Of a stretch of DNA of 16,641 nucleotides, positions 1 through 6,668 are shown one piece after another; positions within the stretch are counted from its first letter, which is position 1, and each line of letters opens with the position of its first letter. The notes beneath the pieces were generated by a model. It made no database searches. It was not told where the DNA came from and worked only from the letters and a program-made list of their open reading frames with translations. The DNA is from DASTSN01 sp035760665 (GTDB lineage Bacteria > Bacteroidota > Bacteroidia > Chitinophagales > Chitinophagaceae). The DNA lies in contig DASTSN010000066.1 in NCBI GenBank assembly GCA_035760665.1, forward strand, positions 1 to 16,641, given 5' to 3'. Both the position numbers and the translations under genes were made by a program.

Positions 1-135
1 CATTAATTGTAGACATCTGCAAAATAGCGATGTAGAATAATTTCTACAAAGCCAGTACTGCTGCAATATGCAAACGTTTGCGTAATTTGTACGGCTTTAA
101 ACTGACTTTCCGGTTCTAATTTTGTTATTATCAAT
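1..135. promoter_or_regulatory. Control region upstream of ubiX with several inverted repeats
   Basis: No gene is visible here. The region holds an imperfect inverted repeat at 7-22 (TTGTAGA facing TCTGCAA), a perfect one at 31-48 (TGTAGAA, 4-nt spacer, TTCTACA), a 12-bp perfect palindrome at 70-81, and a TAATTTTG box at 117-124 that fits the Bacteroidota -7 consensus TAnnTTTG. The box lies only 11 nt before the ubiX ATG, so the leader would be very short. No clear TTTG -33 element lies at the expected spacing. The repeats may instead serve a gene left of the window. Presence of the repeats is seen directly; their function is inferred. Confidence 0.45.
70..81. promoter_or_regulatory. LacI/PurR-type operator-like palindrome
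   Basis: GCAAACGTTTGC is a perfect 12-bp palindrome with a central CG. It matches the core of the operators bound by LacI-family repressors (PurR-like boxes have the form ACGCAAACGTTTGCGT), and the right side continues into GCGT as in that consensus. It sits 54 nt before the ubiX start. No LacI-family gene is in the window, so the regulator and the regulated gene are unknown. Confidence 0.4.
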
Positions 136-693
136 ATGAAGAAAATTGTTGTTGCACTAACAGGGGCCAGTGGTTCCGTTTATGCGAAAATTCTGCTTGA
201 CAAATTTTTATCTGCACAGACACAATGGGCAGAACTGGGCGTGATCATGACAGAAAATGCCAAACAAGTATGGCAAACCGAAATTGGCGATGACAGCTAT
301 AAAAACTACCCGCTCAGCTTTTACAGCACGAATGATTTCTTGGCGCCGTTTGCTTCAGGTTCGGGTCAATATGATACCATGATTATCATCCCCTGTTCGA
401 TGGGGACACTGGGCAGAATTGCTGCCGGTATGTCCAACGATCTTATCACCAGAGCGGCGGATGTAGTGTTAAAAGAACGCAGAAAGCTGATTTGCGTTGT
501 CAGGGATACCCCGTACAATCTTATCCATATCAAAAATATGGAAACCGTAACCCTAGCAGGCGGCATTATCTGCCCGGCTACTCCTTCATTCTACAGCAAA
601 CCTGCCAGCATTGAAGCCGTAGCAGCGACAGTGGTGGACCGTGTTCTTGACCTGGCTGGAATAGACATTACAACTTTCCGGTGGGGACAGTAA
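136..693 (+). CDS. ubiX: UbiX-family flavin prenyltransferase
   Basis: This family attaches a dimethylallyl group to reduced FMN, making prenylated FMN, the cofactor of UbiD-type decarboxylases. It acts in the cytoplasm. The 185-residue length is normal. The N-terminal flavoprotein motif is TGASG at residues 9-13. The central S-N-D-L-I-T-R-A-A-D segment and the E-R-R-K-L-x-x-V-V-R-D-T-P segment, then L-I-H-I-K-N-M, are the conserved flavin- and phosphate-binding stretches of the family. The start at 136 puts the motif at the usual distance from the N-terminus. No UbiD partner lies in the window, so the pathway served (quinone synthesis or another decarboxylation) cannot be told. The gene is followed by 232 bp without a convincing gene, so it is probably not cotranscribed with the lipoprotein gene downstream. 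Family assignment is strong; pathway is open. Confidence 0.93.
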   Translation: MKKIVVALTGASGSVYAKILLDKFLSAQTQWAELGVIMTENAKQVWQTEIGDDSYKNYPLSFYSTNDFLAPFASGSGQYDTMIIIPCSMGTLGRIAAGMSNDLITRAADVVLKERRKLICVVRDTPYNLIHIKNMETVTLAGGIICPATPSFYSKPASIEAVAATVVDRVLDLAGIDITTFRWGQ

Positions 694-925
694 CGGCAGC
701 TACACCATCTCTTTACTTCGTGCCTGTACAGTTAATACATCGTATTAAGCACAGAAAATTTCCAGGCAGATCATTTCCCGGCTGTATAGAAAAATTGTTT
801 CACTACTGCTGTCCGGATTGCGAAAACGTTCTCTCCATTTCATTGATTTTTTATTCTTTGTCGTTGAATACTTTTATTTTGCAAAACCGTTTCACCAAAT
901 TTATTATCGCTTGTTTCATACCGTT

Positions 926-1729
926 ATGAAAAAAATCTTTTTTGCCTGCCTACTCTTTGCCGGTTGCAATACAGCCCGGCACATAACAAAAAACAAAATG
1001 AACACAACCTATAACCCTGTTGTTGCACACCGCGGCGCCTGGAAAAAGAATCATTTACCAGAAAATTCAATCGCCTCATTACAACAAGCTGTTCAATCAG
1101 GCTGCACCGGCAGTGAATTTGATGTATGGATGACGGCTGATGATTCGCTGGTGATACACCATGATCCGGATTTCAATCATCTTCGTATTGAACAAGTAAG
1201 TTTTGCTGCACTGAAAACCTTACCGCTTTCCAACGGTGAACCATTACCCACCCTACACCAATACCTGCAAGCAGGCTTATCCGGCAATCCTGCCATCAGG
1301 CTGGTGCTGGAAATTAAGCCCTCACTTGTTAGTAAAGAAAGAGGACAAGAGGTTGCCCGGAAAGTCGTGGATATGGTAACTGCATTCCACGCAGAAAAAA
1401 GAATTATTTATATCAGTTTTGATTACGATATCCTGAAAAAAATTATTACACTTGATCCCACTGCACATACACAATACCTGAATGGAGATAAATCGCCTGA
1501 CCAGTTGAAGACCGATGGCATTACGGGCGCCGACTATCATCTTTCCGTCTTTCGCCAAAAACCCGAATGGATTGCTATGGCAAAAAAATACGGGATTATT
1601 TTAAATGCCTGGACAGTGAACAATGCAGATGACATGCGCTGGCTTTTGGACAACAATTTTAATTTTATAACGACCAATGAACCGGAGTTACTTTTTGAAA
1701 TTCTAAAACAACGGAAGGAAATAAAATAG
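926..1729 (+). CDS. Glycerophosphodiester phosphodiesterase, lipoprotein
   Basis: Enzymes of this family hydrolyse glycerophosphodiesters to glycerol-3-phosphate and an alcohol. The frame opens at 818, but the ATG at 926 is chosen because it gives a clean lipoprotein signal: M-K-K, a short hydrophobic run and L-F-A-G-C with the acylated cysteine at residue 14. The protein (267 residues) is thus probably anchored in the envelope. GDPD (TIM-barrel) motifs follow in order: HRGA at 35-38, PEN at 45-47, E64-x-D66, H79-D-P, and E129-I-K-P. These supply the general acid/base histidines and the calcium ligands. The C-terminal N-A-W-T-V-N and the T-T-N-E-P motifs are also typical. It converges on the GH18 gene, and its TAG stop overlaps the left arm of the shared hairpin. 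Substrate not predictable; glycerophosphodiesters from phospholipids are the usual ones. Confidence 0.92.
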   Translation: MKKIFFACLLFAGCNTARHITKNKMNTTYNPVVAHRGAWKKNHLPENSIASLQQAVQSGCTGSEFDVWMTADDSLVIHHDPDFNHLRIEQVSFAALKTLPLSNGEPLPTLHQYLQAGLSGNPAIRLVLEIKPSLVSKERGQEVARKVVDMVTAFHAEKRIIYISFDYDILKKIITLDPTAHTQYLNGDKSPDQLKTDGITGADYHLSVFRQKPEWIAMAKKYGIILNAWTVNNADDMRWLLDNNFNFITTNEPELLFEILKQRKEIK

Positions 1730-1750
1730 CCCGGCGCCAATTACCGGGCT
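1728..1750 (-). terminator. Shared terminator hairpin between GDPD and GH18 genes
   Basis: AGCCCGG (1728-1734) and CCGGGCT (1744-1750) form a perfect 7-bp GC-rich stem with a 9-nt loop. Read on the - strand the stem is followed by the T-rich ATTTTATTT, as expected for an intrinsic terminator of the GH18 gene. On the + strand no T-tract follows, so use by the GDPD gene is less sure. The left arm overlaps the GDPD stop codon. Confidence 0.65.
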
Positions 1751-1778
1751 CAAAGATATTCCTGTACTATCCAGGCAA

Positions 1779-2897
1779 TTATTCAGCAGTGATTTTCCCA
1801 TTTCTCACTTCATCAATCGTTGTCAGCAGCACTCCGCCTGGTAATGTATCCTCTGTCAGCTGCCAGAACATAATTCCATAAAGTTTTTTGTCAATCGCAT
1901 ACTTCGTCTTTAGCGCCATAGAACGTGTATTATCAAAGGTGGCAAAAGTACCACTTACTGGATTATAGCAGTAGGGAGCTTTAGCTTCGTCATCCCAATA
2001 ATACACAAATCCCTTATCCGTGCTCAATACATCCGGGAAAAGTTTCGATGGTACATACGCCTTGAAACGGGCCGGCTGATACAGTCCGTTATTTATATTG
2101 GCAACGCTATCAAATACCCGTCCGTAAAACGCAGCACCAATTGCCAATTTATGTGGAGATATACCAATTGATGTAAGGTAAGTCACAGCATGATCTATGG
2201 ATTCTACCTGTGAGGATGTAGAGTATAGCGGTGTGTGATGCCCGGTAACTTTACTAAACCCGCTGATCAGGTCATACGTCATCAGGTTTACAAAATCGGC
2301 TTTTCGCAATACTTTTTTCCATTCAATTGAGTTTTCAAGATATTTACTAAACCCGCCAGCAGCAAAACTGATCAGTTTATGCTTGCCCAATTTTTTCCGT
2401 AACTGCTTAACAAGGGCCGTAAAATTAGTTTTATCCGCTGGCAGGTATTGATGGCCCGGGAAGCCTTCAATAGCAGGGTATTCCCAATCAAGGTCAATAC
2501 CGTCAGCCTGAAAATAATCCAGCAGCTCTTTTACAGATGCCGCAAATTCTTTACGGCCGTCTTTTGTATTAAAAACGGCTGAGCATTCTTTACAACCACC
2601 CCATCCCCCCAACGAAAGCATCACTTTCAAGGAAGGATTTTCCTGCTTTTTACTGACCAGCTTTTTAATTGTAGCCGTGTCTCTGGCATTTGCCACGGAT
2701 AGCCTGTTACCTTTCAAGTGACAAAAACTGAAAATAACATGGGTTATTTTATTTATATCAAAATTGTCGATTTGAACCGAGTCACCCGCATAGTACGCAA
2801 TAACGGCTAGCTGTTTCTGTGCCTTCTGCGCTGTTACAATTTTTACTGAAAGACAGCAAATCATTAGAAAAGCTGCTAACTGAAAGCGTTGGTTCAT
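1779..2897 (-). CDS. Secreted GH18 family glycosidase (chitinase-like)
   Basis: GH18 enzymes cleave beta-1,4 bonds between N-acetylglucosamine units by substrate-assisted catalysis. The 372-residue protein starts with a cleavable signal peptide (about residues 1-23, ending V-T-A-Q), so it is exported to the periplasm or outside. The catalytic signature D132-G-I-D-L-D-W-E139 is intact, with E139 the acid and D137 next to it. The upstream S-L-G-G-W-G-G strand, M-T-Y-D-L, the A-F-Y-G-R segment opening a chitinase insertion domain, and M-F-W-Q near the C-terminus complete the barrel. No carbohydrate-binding module, C-terminal secretion domain or SusC/SusD partner is seen. A TAAGTTTG -7-like box lies at 2969-2976 on the - strand. 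Chitinase is the most likely activity; an endo-N-acetylglucosaminidase or a peptidoglycan-active enzyme is possible. Confidence 0.9.
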   Translation of the reverse strand: MNQRFQLAAFLMICCLSVKIVTAQKAQKQLAVIAYYAGDSVQIDNFDINKITHVIFSFCHLKGNRLSVANARDTATIKKLVSKKQENPSLKVMLSLGGWGGCKECSAVFNTKDGRKEFAASVKELLDYFQADGIDLDWEYPAIEGFPGHQYLPADKTNFTALVKQLRKKLGKHKLISFAAGGFSKYLENSIEWKKVLRKADFVNLMTYDLISGFSKVTGHHTPLYSTSSQVESIDHAVTYLTSIGISPHKLAIGAAFYGRVFDSVANINNGLYQPARFKAYVPSKLFPDVLSTDKGFVYYWDDEAKAPYCYNPVSGTFATFDNTRSMALKTKYAIDKKLYGIMFWQLTEDTLPGGVLLTTIDEVRNGKITAE

Positions 2898-2968
2898 TGT
2901 GTATGCTTTATTGGTGATTACTGATACAGGCTACTAAATACTTATACGGATAGGAATAATAACCCAGT

Positions 2969-2976
2969 CAAACTTA
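2969..2976 (-). promoter_or_regulatory. Candidate -7 promoter element of the GH18 gene
   Basis: Read on the - strand this is TAAGTTTG, an exact match to the Bacteroidota -7 consensus TAnnTTTG, about 70 nt before the GH18 start codon. No good -33 element was seen at the expected spacing, so this rests on the one box. Confidence 0.35.
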
Positions 2977-3075
2977 GCTATGAAATTCAAAATATAAATC
3001 GGGAAAAATAGCCTGTTTTTCGTGAAATTTATCCAGTACCGGAAACAGTTACAAAACGCTGAAAGCTGTAAATAT

Positions 3076-3588
3076 TTATGTTTTCCGCATTTGTATTTCG
3101 ATCAGCGCAATACCGGTAATAAACAGCAAGTACCCAACAGCACCGCCCACGGTATTAAGTAATAAATCGTCTACATCAAAAACACCAAGATTAAAGATTA
3201 GCTGAAGAGTTTCAAACAACAGGCTGATCAGAAAAACAGTCCAGATTGCTTTACGGGCAGTGCGCAATGAAGAGAATAAAACAGGTAACAAGAATCCTAG
3301 GGGAATAAATCCAAGGATATTACCAATCACATTCTTTATAACATACCCGAACCGGTACCGTATCTTGTAAAAATAAACAAAGGAAGCAAAGGGAGTAAAG
3401 TTAGCCCTCCGGAAACCATTCGTCAGCATTTCAGTTCCGTTTACGTTTTCAAAATGCTGTTTAAAATGATCAGGGCCTCCTTTGATTAAAATATACCGCA
3501 CTAATACCATTAAGCACATAAGTAACATAGCCCAGGCTACAGTTTTTACCGTTCTGCCCGCCAATTCTCTTTCAATTACCGCTTTCAT
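3076..3588 (-). CDS. VanZ-like family membrane protein
   Basis: VanZ was named from the teicoplanin-resistance protein of vanA clusters, but most family members have no established role, and nothing here points to glycopeptide resistance. The 170-residue protein has an N-terminal membrane segment (about residues 16-35), a soluble stretch, then hydrophobic helices at about 85-105, 112-130 and 140-163. Family hallmarks are visible: N-x-x-G-F-I-P-L-G-x-L-L-P before the second helix, and F-E-x-x-Q-L-x-F-x-L-G-x-F-D-V-D-D-L-x-L-N-x-x-G-G-x-x-G-Y across the last two. It lies 35 bp behind the oxidoreductase gene on the same strand, so they probably share a transcript. A second, clearly related copy is at 12507-13001. 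Family sure, function unknown. Confidence 0.85.
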   Translation of the reverse strand: MKAVIERELAGRTVKTVAWAMLLMCLMVLVRYILIKGGPDHFKQHFENVNGTEMLTNGFRRANFTPFASFVYFYKIRYRFGYVIKNVIGNILGFIPLGFLLPVLFSSLRTARKAIWTVFLISLLFETLQLIFNLGVFDVDDLLLNTVGGAVGYLLFITGIALIEIQMRKT

Positions 3589-3623
3589 ATTCCTGTCTGA
3601 TTTGCGTTAGTTCACTATAAAAT

Positions 3624-4628
3624 TCACAGCAATCCATTATCGGCCGGGTACGTAACACCGGCTTTTTTTCGTACGGTATCCAGCGTTTCCATAAGTAACA
3701 GCGTATCGCTGTGCGACATAACGGGGCTTTCTGTTAATCCCTGCTTTAAACAGTCACACACATGCCTTATTTCGAACTGGTACCCATAACCCGGTTCCTT
3801 GTGATAAGGTATCACCTGTTTCGTATCAACAGTTCCGGGATAAAATTCGACCACAGTACTGGGTTCGTAAAACCGGGACGTGAGCCTGATGCGGCCGGCA
3901 TCCCCGCATATATCAGCCTCCGTGCCCAGACTGGTAAAAAAACTGGAAAAAAGCTGCGCCATTGCGCCATTATTATATTTAAAAAGTACGGAACATTGCT
4001 CGTCAACCCCTGTTGCTGCTGGTGTCATGGCCGCCTCGATGCTGTCAGGTTTTCCCAGAAACGAAAGAGCCATGAAAATATTATAAATGCCGATATCCAT
4101 TATCGTACCGCCCCCAAGTTCAGGGTCAAACAGCCGCTGCGGAATGGGCGCCCATGGACGAAAGCCAAAATTAGCCAGTACAGTTTTCACTGTTCCAATC
4201 TTACCTGCATTTACCATTTCTTTCACTTTAATATAATGAGGCATGAACTTAGTCCAGAGAGCCTCCATTAAAAAAAGCTGATTTTCTTTTGCCAGGCTAA
4301 TCATTTTTGCTGCTTGCTTTGCGTTTATCGCGAAAGGCTTTTCGCAGAGAACAGCCTTGTTGCTGGAAAGACAGAGCAGGGTATTTTCATAATGCAGGTT
4401 ATGCGGTGTGGCAACGTAGATAATGTCCACATCCGGATCATTTGCCAAAGCTTCATAACTGGCATACTGCTGTTTCACTGGAATATCGGCGGCAAATGCG
4501 GCTGCATTTTCACGGCTGCGAGAACCCACAGCTACTAGTTCTGCTTCCTGTACATATTGCAGATCGGCAGCAAATTTTCGGGCAATGCGGCCACAACCCA
4601 AAATACCCCAGCGAATTTTCTCCTTCAT
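3624..4628 (-). CDS. Gfo/Idh/MocA family NAD(P)-dependent oxidoreductase
   Basis: Members oxidise or reduce sugars, inositols and related cyclic diols using NAD(P). This protein has 334 residues, the usual length. The N-terminal Rossmann fold shows G11-C-G13-R-I-A16. The catalytic E96-K97-P98 follows a V-A-T-P-H-N-x-H-Y strand. The C-terminal domain carries G-G-G-T-I-M-D178-I-G-I-Y182, the family substrate-site motif. The L-W-T-K-F-x-P and G-G-G-x-I-x-D-I-G-x-Y stretches resemble the trans-1,2-dihydrobenzene-1,2-diol dehydrogenase/xylose dehydrogenase branch; this is from memory and uncertain. No signal peptide, so cytoplasmic. It probably heads an operon with the VanZ-like gene 35 bp downstream. 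Upstream lies the yceI terminator, so it must have its own promoter in 4629-4728, although no clear box was found there. Substrate unknown. Confidence 0.9.
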   Translation of the reverse strand: MKEKIRWGILGCGRIARKFAADLQYVQEAELVAVGSRSRENAAAFAADIPVKQQYASYEALANDPDVDIIYVATPHNLHYENTLLCLSSNKAVLCEKPFAINAKQAAKMISLAKENQLFLMEALWTKFMPHYIKVKEMVNAGKIGTVKTVLANFGFRPWAPIPQRLFDPELGGGTIMDIGIYNIFMALSFLGKPDSIEAAMTPAATGVDEQCSVLFKYNNGAMAQLFSSFFTSLGTEADICGDAGRIRLTSRFYEPSTVVEFYPGTVDTKQVIPYHKEPGYGYQFEIRHVCDCLKQGLTESPVMSHSDTLLLMETLDTVRKKAGVTYPADNGLL

Positions 4629-4728
4629 GGAAAATTAAAATTTAGCAGGATAAAAATAGAGCCAAATACGCAACTTATTGAGTCAAATAAAAAATTAATT
4701 GCACGCCGGTAATACCCAATAACAAAAA

Positions 4729-4748
4729 AGCGGGCCTCAGGACCCGCT
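4729..4748 (-). terminator. Intrinsic terminator of yceI
   Basis: AGCGGG (4729-4734) pairs with CCCGCT (4743-4748), and the inner CCT/AGG extends the stem with one bulged base. On the - strand the hairpin is followed at once by a run of T residues (complement of the A-run at 4724-4729). It lies 26 nt after the yceI stop codon and separates that gene from the oxidoreductase gene. This is the clearest terminator in the window. Confidence 0.85.
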
Positions 4749-4774
4749 ATATATTAATCTGAATACACTTGTAC

Positions 4775-5323
4775 TTATGCTACAGCTTCGGCTGCTACCT
4801 CAGCTAATTGTACTTCACAGGTAATTTTCACGTCTTCTCCAACTAACAAGCCTCCTGCTTCAGTCACAACATTCCATGTGAGGTCAAAATCCTTCCGGTT
4901 GATTTTTCCAGAAACAATCACACCTGCTTTGGTATTGCCCCAGGGATCCTTCACCAGGCCCGAAAACTCAACATCCAGTTGAATATTTTTGGTAATATTC
5001 TTAATAGTCATATCACCATATAATTTGTACGTGTTATCGTCTTTCTTTTCAATCCTGGTGGATTCGAACTTCAGAGAGGGATATTGTTCTACGTTAAAAA
5101 AGTCTGCACTTTTCAGGTGACCATCACGATCGGTATTGCCTGTCGATACAGAAGCCGTGTCGGCCGTAAACGAAACTTTCGCGTTAGAAAAATCATCACC
5201 CTGTGTCTCCACAACCCCTTCATACTGTGTAAAAGTGCCAGTAACAGTTGTGATCATAAGGTGTTTTACTTTAAACTGGATTTCGGAGTGTGCTTTGTCA
5301 AGTGTCCATTTTTTGTTTGCCAT
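4775..5323 (-). CDS. YceI family protein, cytoplasmic
   Basis: YceI proteins fold into a lipocalin-like beta-barrel that holds a long polyisoprenoid chain; their physiological job is poorly defined and has been linked to stress and isoprenoid handling. The 182-residue sequence opens with the family start W-x-L-D-x-A-H-S-E-I-x-F-x-V-K-H-L-M, and has the G-x-F, D-x-x-S-V-S-T-G-N-x-x-R-D-x-H-L-K-S-A-D-F-F and F-x-S-T segments expected. Unlike many relatives there is no signal peptide, so it stays in the cytoplasm. It ends in a short alanine/valine/glutamate-rich tail. It appears monocistronic: it has its own -7-like box and palindrome just upstream and a strong terminator downstream. Such genes often sit beside a MarR- or HxlR-type regulator, but none is present here. 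Confidence 0.92.
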   Translation of the reverse strand: MANKKWTLDKAHSEIQFKVKHLMITTVTGTFTQYEGVVETQGDDFSNAKVSFTADTASVSTGNTDRDGHLKSADFFNVEQYPSLKFESTRIEKKDDNTYKLYGDMTIKNITKNIQLDVEFSGLVKDPWGNTKAGVIVSGKINRKDFDLTWNVVTEAGGLLVGEDVKITCEVQLAEVAAEAVA

Positions 5324-5341
5324 AATTAACTTTTTAGATTA

Positions 5342-5349
5342 CAAATATA
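5342..5349 (-). promoter_or_regulatory. Candidate -7 promoter element of yceI
   Basis: On the - strand this reads TATATTTG, an exact TAnnTTTG match, 19-26 nt before the yceI ATG. The 14-bp palindrome at 5360-5373 lies where the -33 region would be, so the two together look like a repressible promoter. No transcript start is known. Confidence 0.5.
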
Positions 5350-5355
5350 CAAATT

Positions 5356-5377
5356 ATTCAATGTTTAAACATTAAAT
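5356..5377. promoter_or_regulatory. Operator-like palindrome upstream of yceI
   Basis: AATGTTTAAACATT (5360-5373) is a perfect 14-bp palindrome. Outside one mismatched pair it continues with ATT on the left and AAT on the right, giving 22 bp with a single mismatch. It lies just upstream of the yceI -7 box. Length and symmetry fit a dimeric winged-helix repressor site; the regulator is not in the window. Confidence 0.5.
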
Positions 5378-5402
5378 AAATGATAATTTCTTATCTTTTC
5401 CT

Positions 5403-5430
5403 TTGGTATTCATAACTAAATGAATACCAA
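5403..5430. other. Perfect 11-bp inverted repeat downstream of the histidine kinase gene
   Basis: TTGGTATTCAT (5403-5413) and ATGAATACCAA (5420-5430) pair perfectly around a 6-nt loop, aactaa. It starts 31 nt after the kinase stop codon and lies upstream of the yceI promoter. Neither strand has a T-run directly after it, so it is not a textbook terminator. It may be a T-poor terminator, a transcript-stabilising hairpin or a protein-binding site. Confidence 0.5.
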
Positions 5431-5461
5431 CACTTAATGATTAACAGTAGAATAAAAGTTG

Positions 5462-6493
5462 TTACCTTTTCGGGATGGAAACGCAGATTCGGGTTCCGTT
5501 GCGCGGCTTACTTTCTACCTGTAAATGCCCGTTTATGGAGGCTGCTCTTTCTTTCATATTGATAAGACCGGAAGACTTATTGAATTTCATTGGTTCAAAA
5601 CCGATACCATCATCGGTGATGCACAGTTGAATTTTTTCGTCAGACTCGCGGATATCAATCTCCACTTTTTTTGCCTGAGCGTGGTACATAACGTTACTGA
5701 GGGCTTCCTGGCAAATGCGGAAAAAATCGAGTTGCACTTCTTTGCTAAGATCAGCCTCGTTATAATTACTTTTAAACCGGCAGGGAATACCATTGATCAG
5801 GGAAAATTCATTACAATGCCAGCGCAAAGTCTCATCAAGTCCATAATCATCCAGCATCTGGGGACTGATGGAAAATGATATTCGCCGTATGGTACGAAGT
5901 AATAAATCAGTAACGGCACTGGCGTGAGTCATCCTGACCTTTAGTTTTTCCGGCATCCCAGGCAGTTCATCAATAATGCCGTCAAGGTCCAGTTTTACGG
6001 CAGCAGCCAATTGTGCCAGCTCTTCATGTAATTCCAGGGCTAAAAATTTCCGGTCTTTTTCAATTCGGCTTTTAAAATGAGTGGCCAGGCTTTTAAATTG
6101 TTTATATTTTTCTTCAACCTGGTTTTCCAGTTCTTTCCGTTCTGAAATATCCATTGCCAGGGCAAAAACCACTTCTTTTTCCGGAAAATAAATGGAGGTC
6201 CACTCAAGCCAGACAAGGTTTCCGTTCCGGGAAACATAACGATTCCTGAAATTCAGCAGCGGCTTCCCGTTGAGTAGCTTTTTTCGCTCCCACTCAGTCA
6301 GCGACTTATCCTCTTCATAAATAAATGTTGAAATTGGCGATGCATAAAGTTCTGTCTCGGTATAGCCGAGCTTATCTTGAACTGCCTCGTTCACTTTTAA
6401 AAAGTATCCGTCTCTGCTGGCTATACAAACCAGTACCGGCGTTTTTTCGAAGAAGGCAAACATTTCCGTCTCCGGGTTTCCCATACGTTTCAT
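5462..6493 (-). CDS. PAS-domain sensor histidine kinase, HisKA_3 (NarL-partner) type
   Basis: This is a one-PAS histidine kinase that would autophosphorylate and pass the phosphate to a response regulator. The frame extends to 6571, but the extra residues look non-coding (cysteine-rich, encoded partly by a T8 run); in-frame ATGs at 6502, 6493 and 6484 are better, and 6493 is used here (343 residues). After a short leader come one PAS/PAC domain (about 10-120, ending V-V-F-A-L-A-M-D-I-S-E-R-K), a short coiled coil, then the dimerisation helix with L-E-L-H-E-E-L-A-Q, whose histidine (about residue 156) is the phospho-acceptor. The ATPase domain shows N-V-M-Y-H-A, D-D-G-I-G-F, S-S-G-L-I-N-M-K-E-R and N-G-T. 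There is no membrane segment, so it senses inside the cell. No response regulator is adjacent, making it an orphan within the window. Signal unknown. Confidence 0.88.
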   Translation of the reverse strand: MKRMGNPETEMFAFFEKTPVLVCIASRDGYFLKVNEAVQDKLGYTETELYASPISTFIYEEDKSLTEWERKKLLNGKPLLNFRNRYVSRNGNLVWLEWTSIYFPEKEVVFALAMDISERKELENQVEEKYKQFKSLATHFKSRIEKDRKFLALELHEELAQLAAAVKLDLDGIIDELPGMPEKLKVRMTHASAVTDLLLRTIRRISFSISPQMLDDYGLDETLRWHCNEFSLINGIPCRFKSNYNEADLSKEVQLDFFRICQEALSNVMYHAQAKKVEIDIRESDEKIQLCITDDGIGFEPMKFNKSSGLINMKERAASINGHLQVESKPRNGTRICVSIPKR

Positions 6494-6668
6494 ACAATGC
6501 ATGAAAATACAAAAAAAACCATTCCAGCCAGTATGCTTAGGCACAGCTAAGTGATAGCACTTAATGGACACTCTTGGCTATACGTAAGCAATCAACCTTT
6601 ACTTTCTTTGTAAAACTTATTATGTGATGACTTGACTTGCCGATGATAAAATGATCGTGACTGACGGA

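Noticed and set aside
818..925. Upstream extension of the GDPD frame
   Set aside because: The ATG at 926 gives an exact lipoprotein signal; the extra 36 residues would bury it and look like translated AT-rich spacer.
681..929. 82-codon + frame between ubiX and the GDPD gene
   Set aside because: It overlaps the end of ubiX and the start of the GDPD lipoprotein, has cysteine- and phenylalanine-rich composition, and resembles no family.
3076..3588. Glycopeptide resistance role for the VanZ-like protein
   Set aside because: No vanA-type ligase, dehydrogenase or dipeptidase is nearby, and most VanZ-like proteins lie outside resistance clusters.
5059..5075. tRNA-like GGATTCGAAC motif resembling a T-loop
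   Set aside because: It lies inside the yceI coding sequence and no acceptor stem, anticodon arm or D-arm can be built around it.
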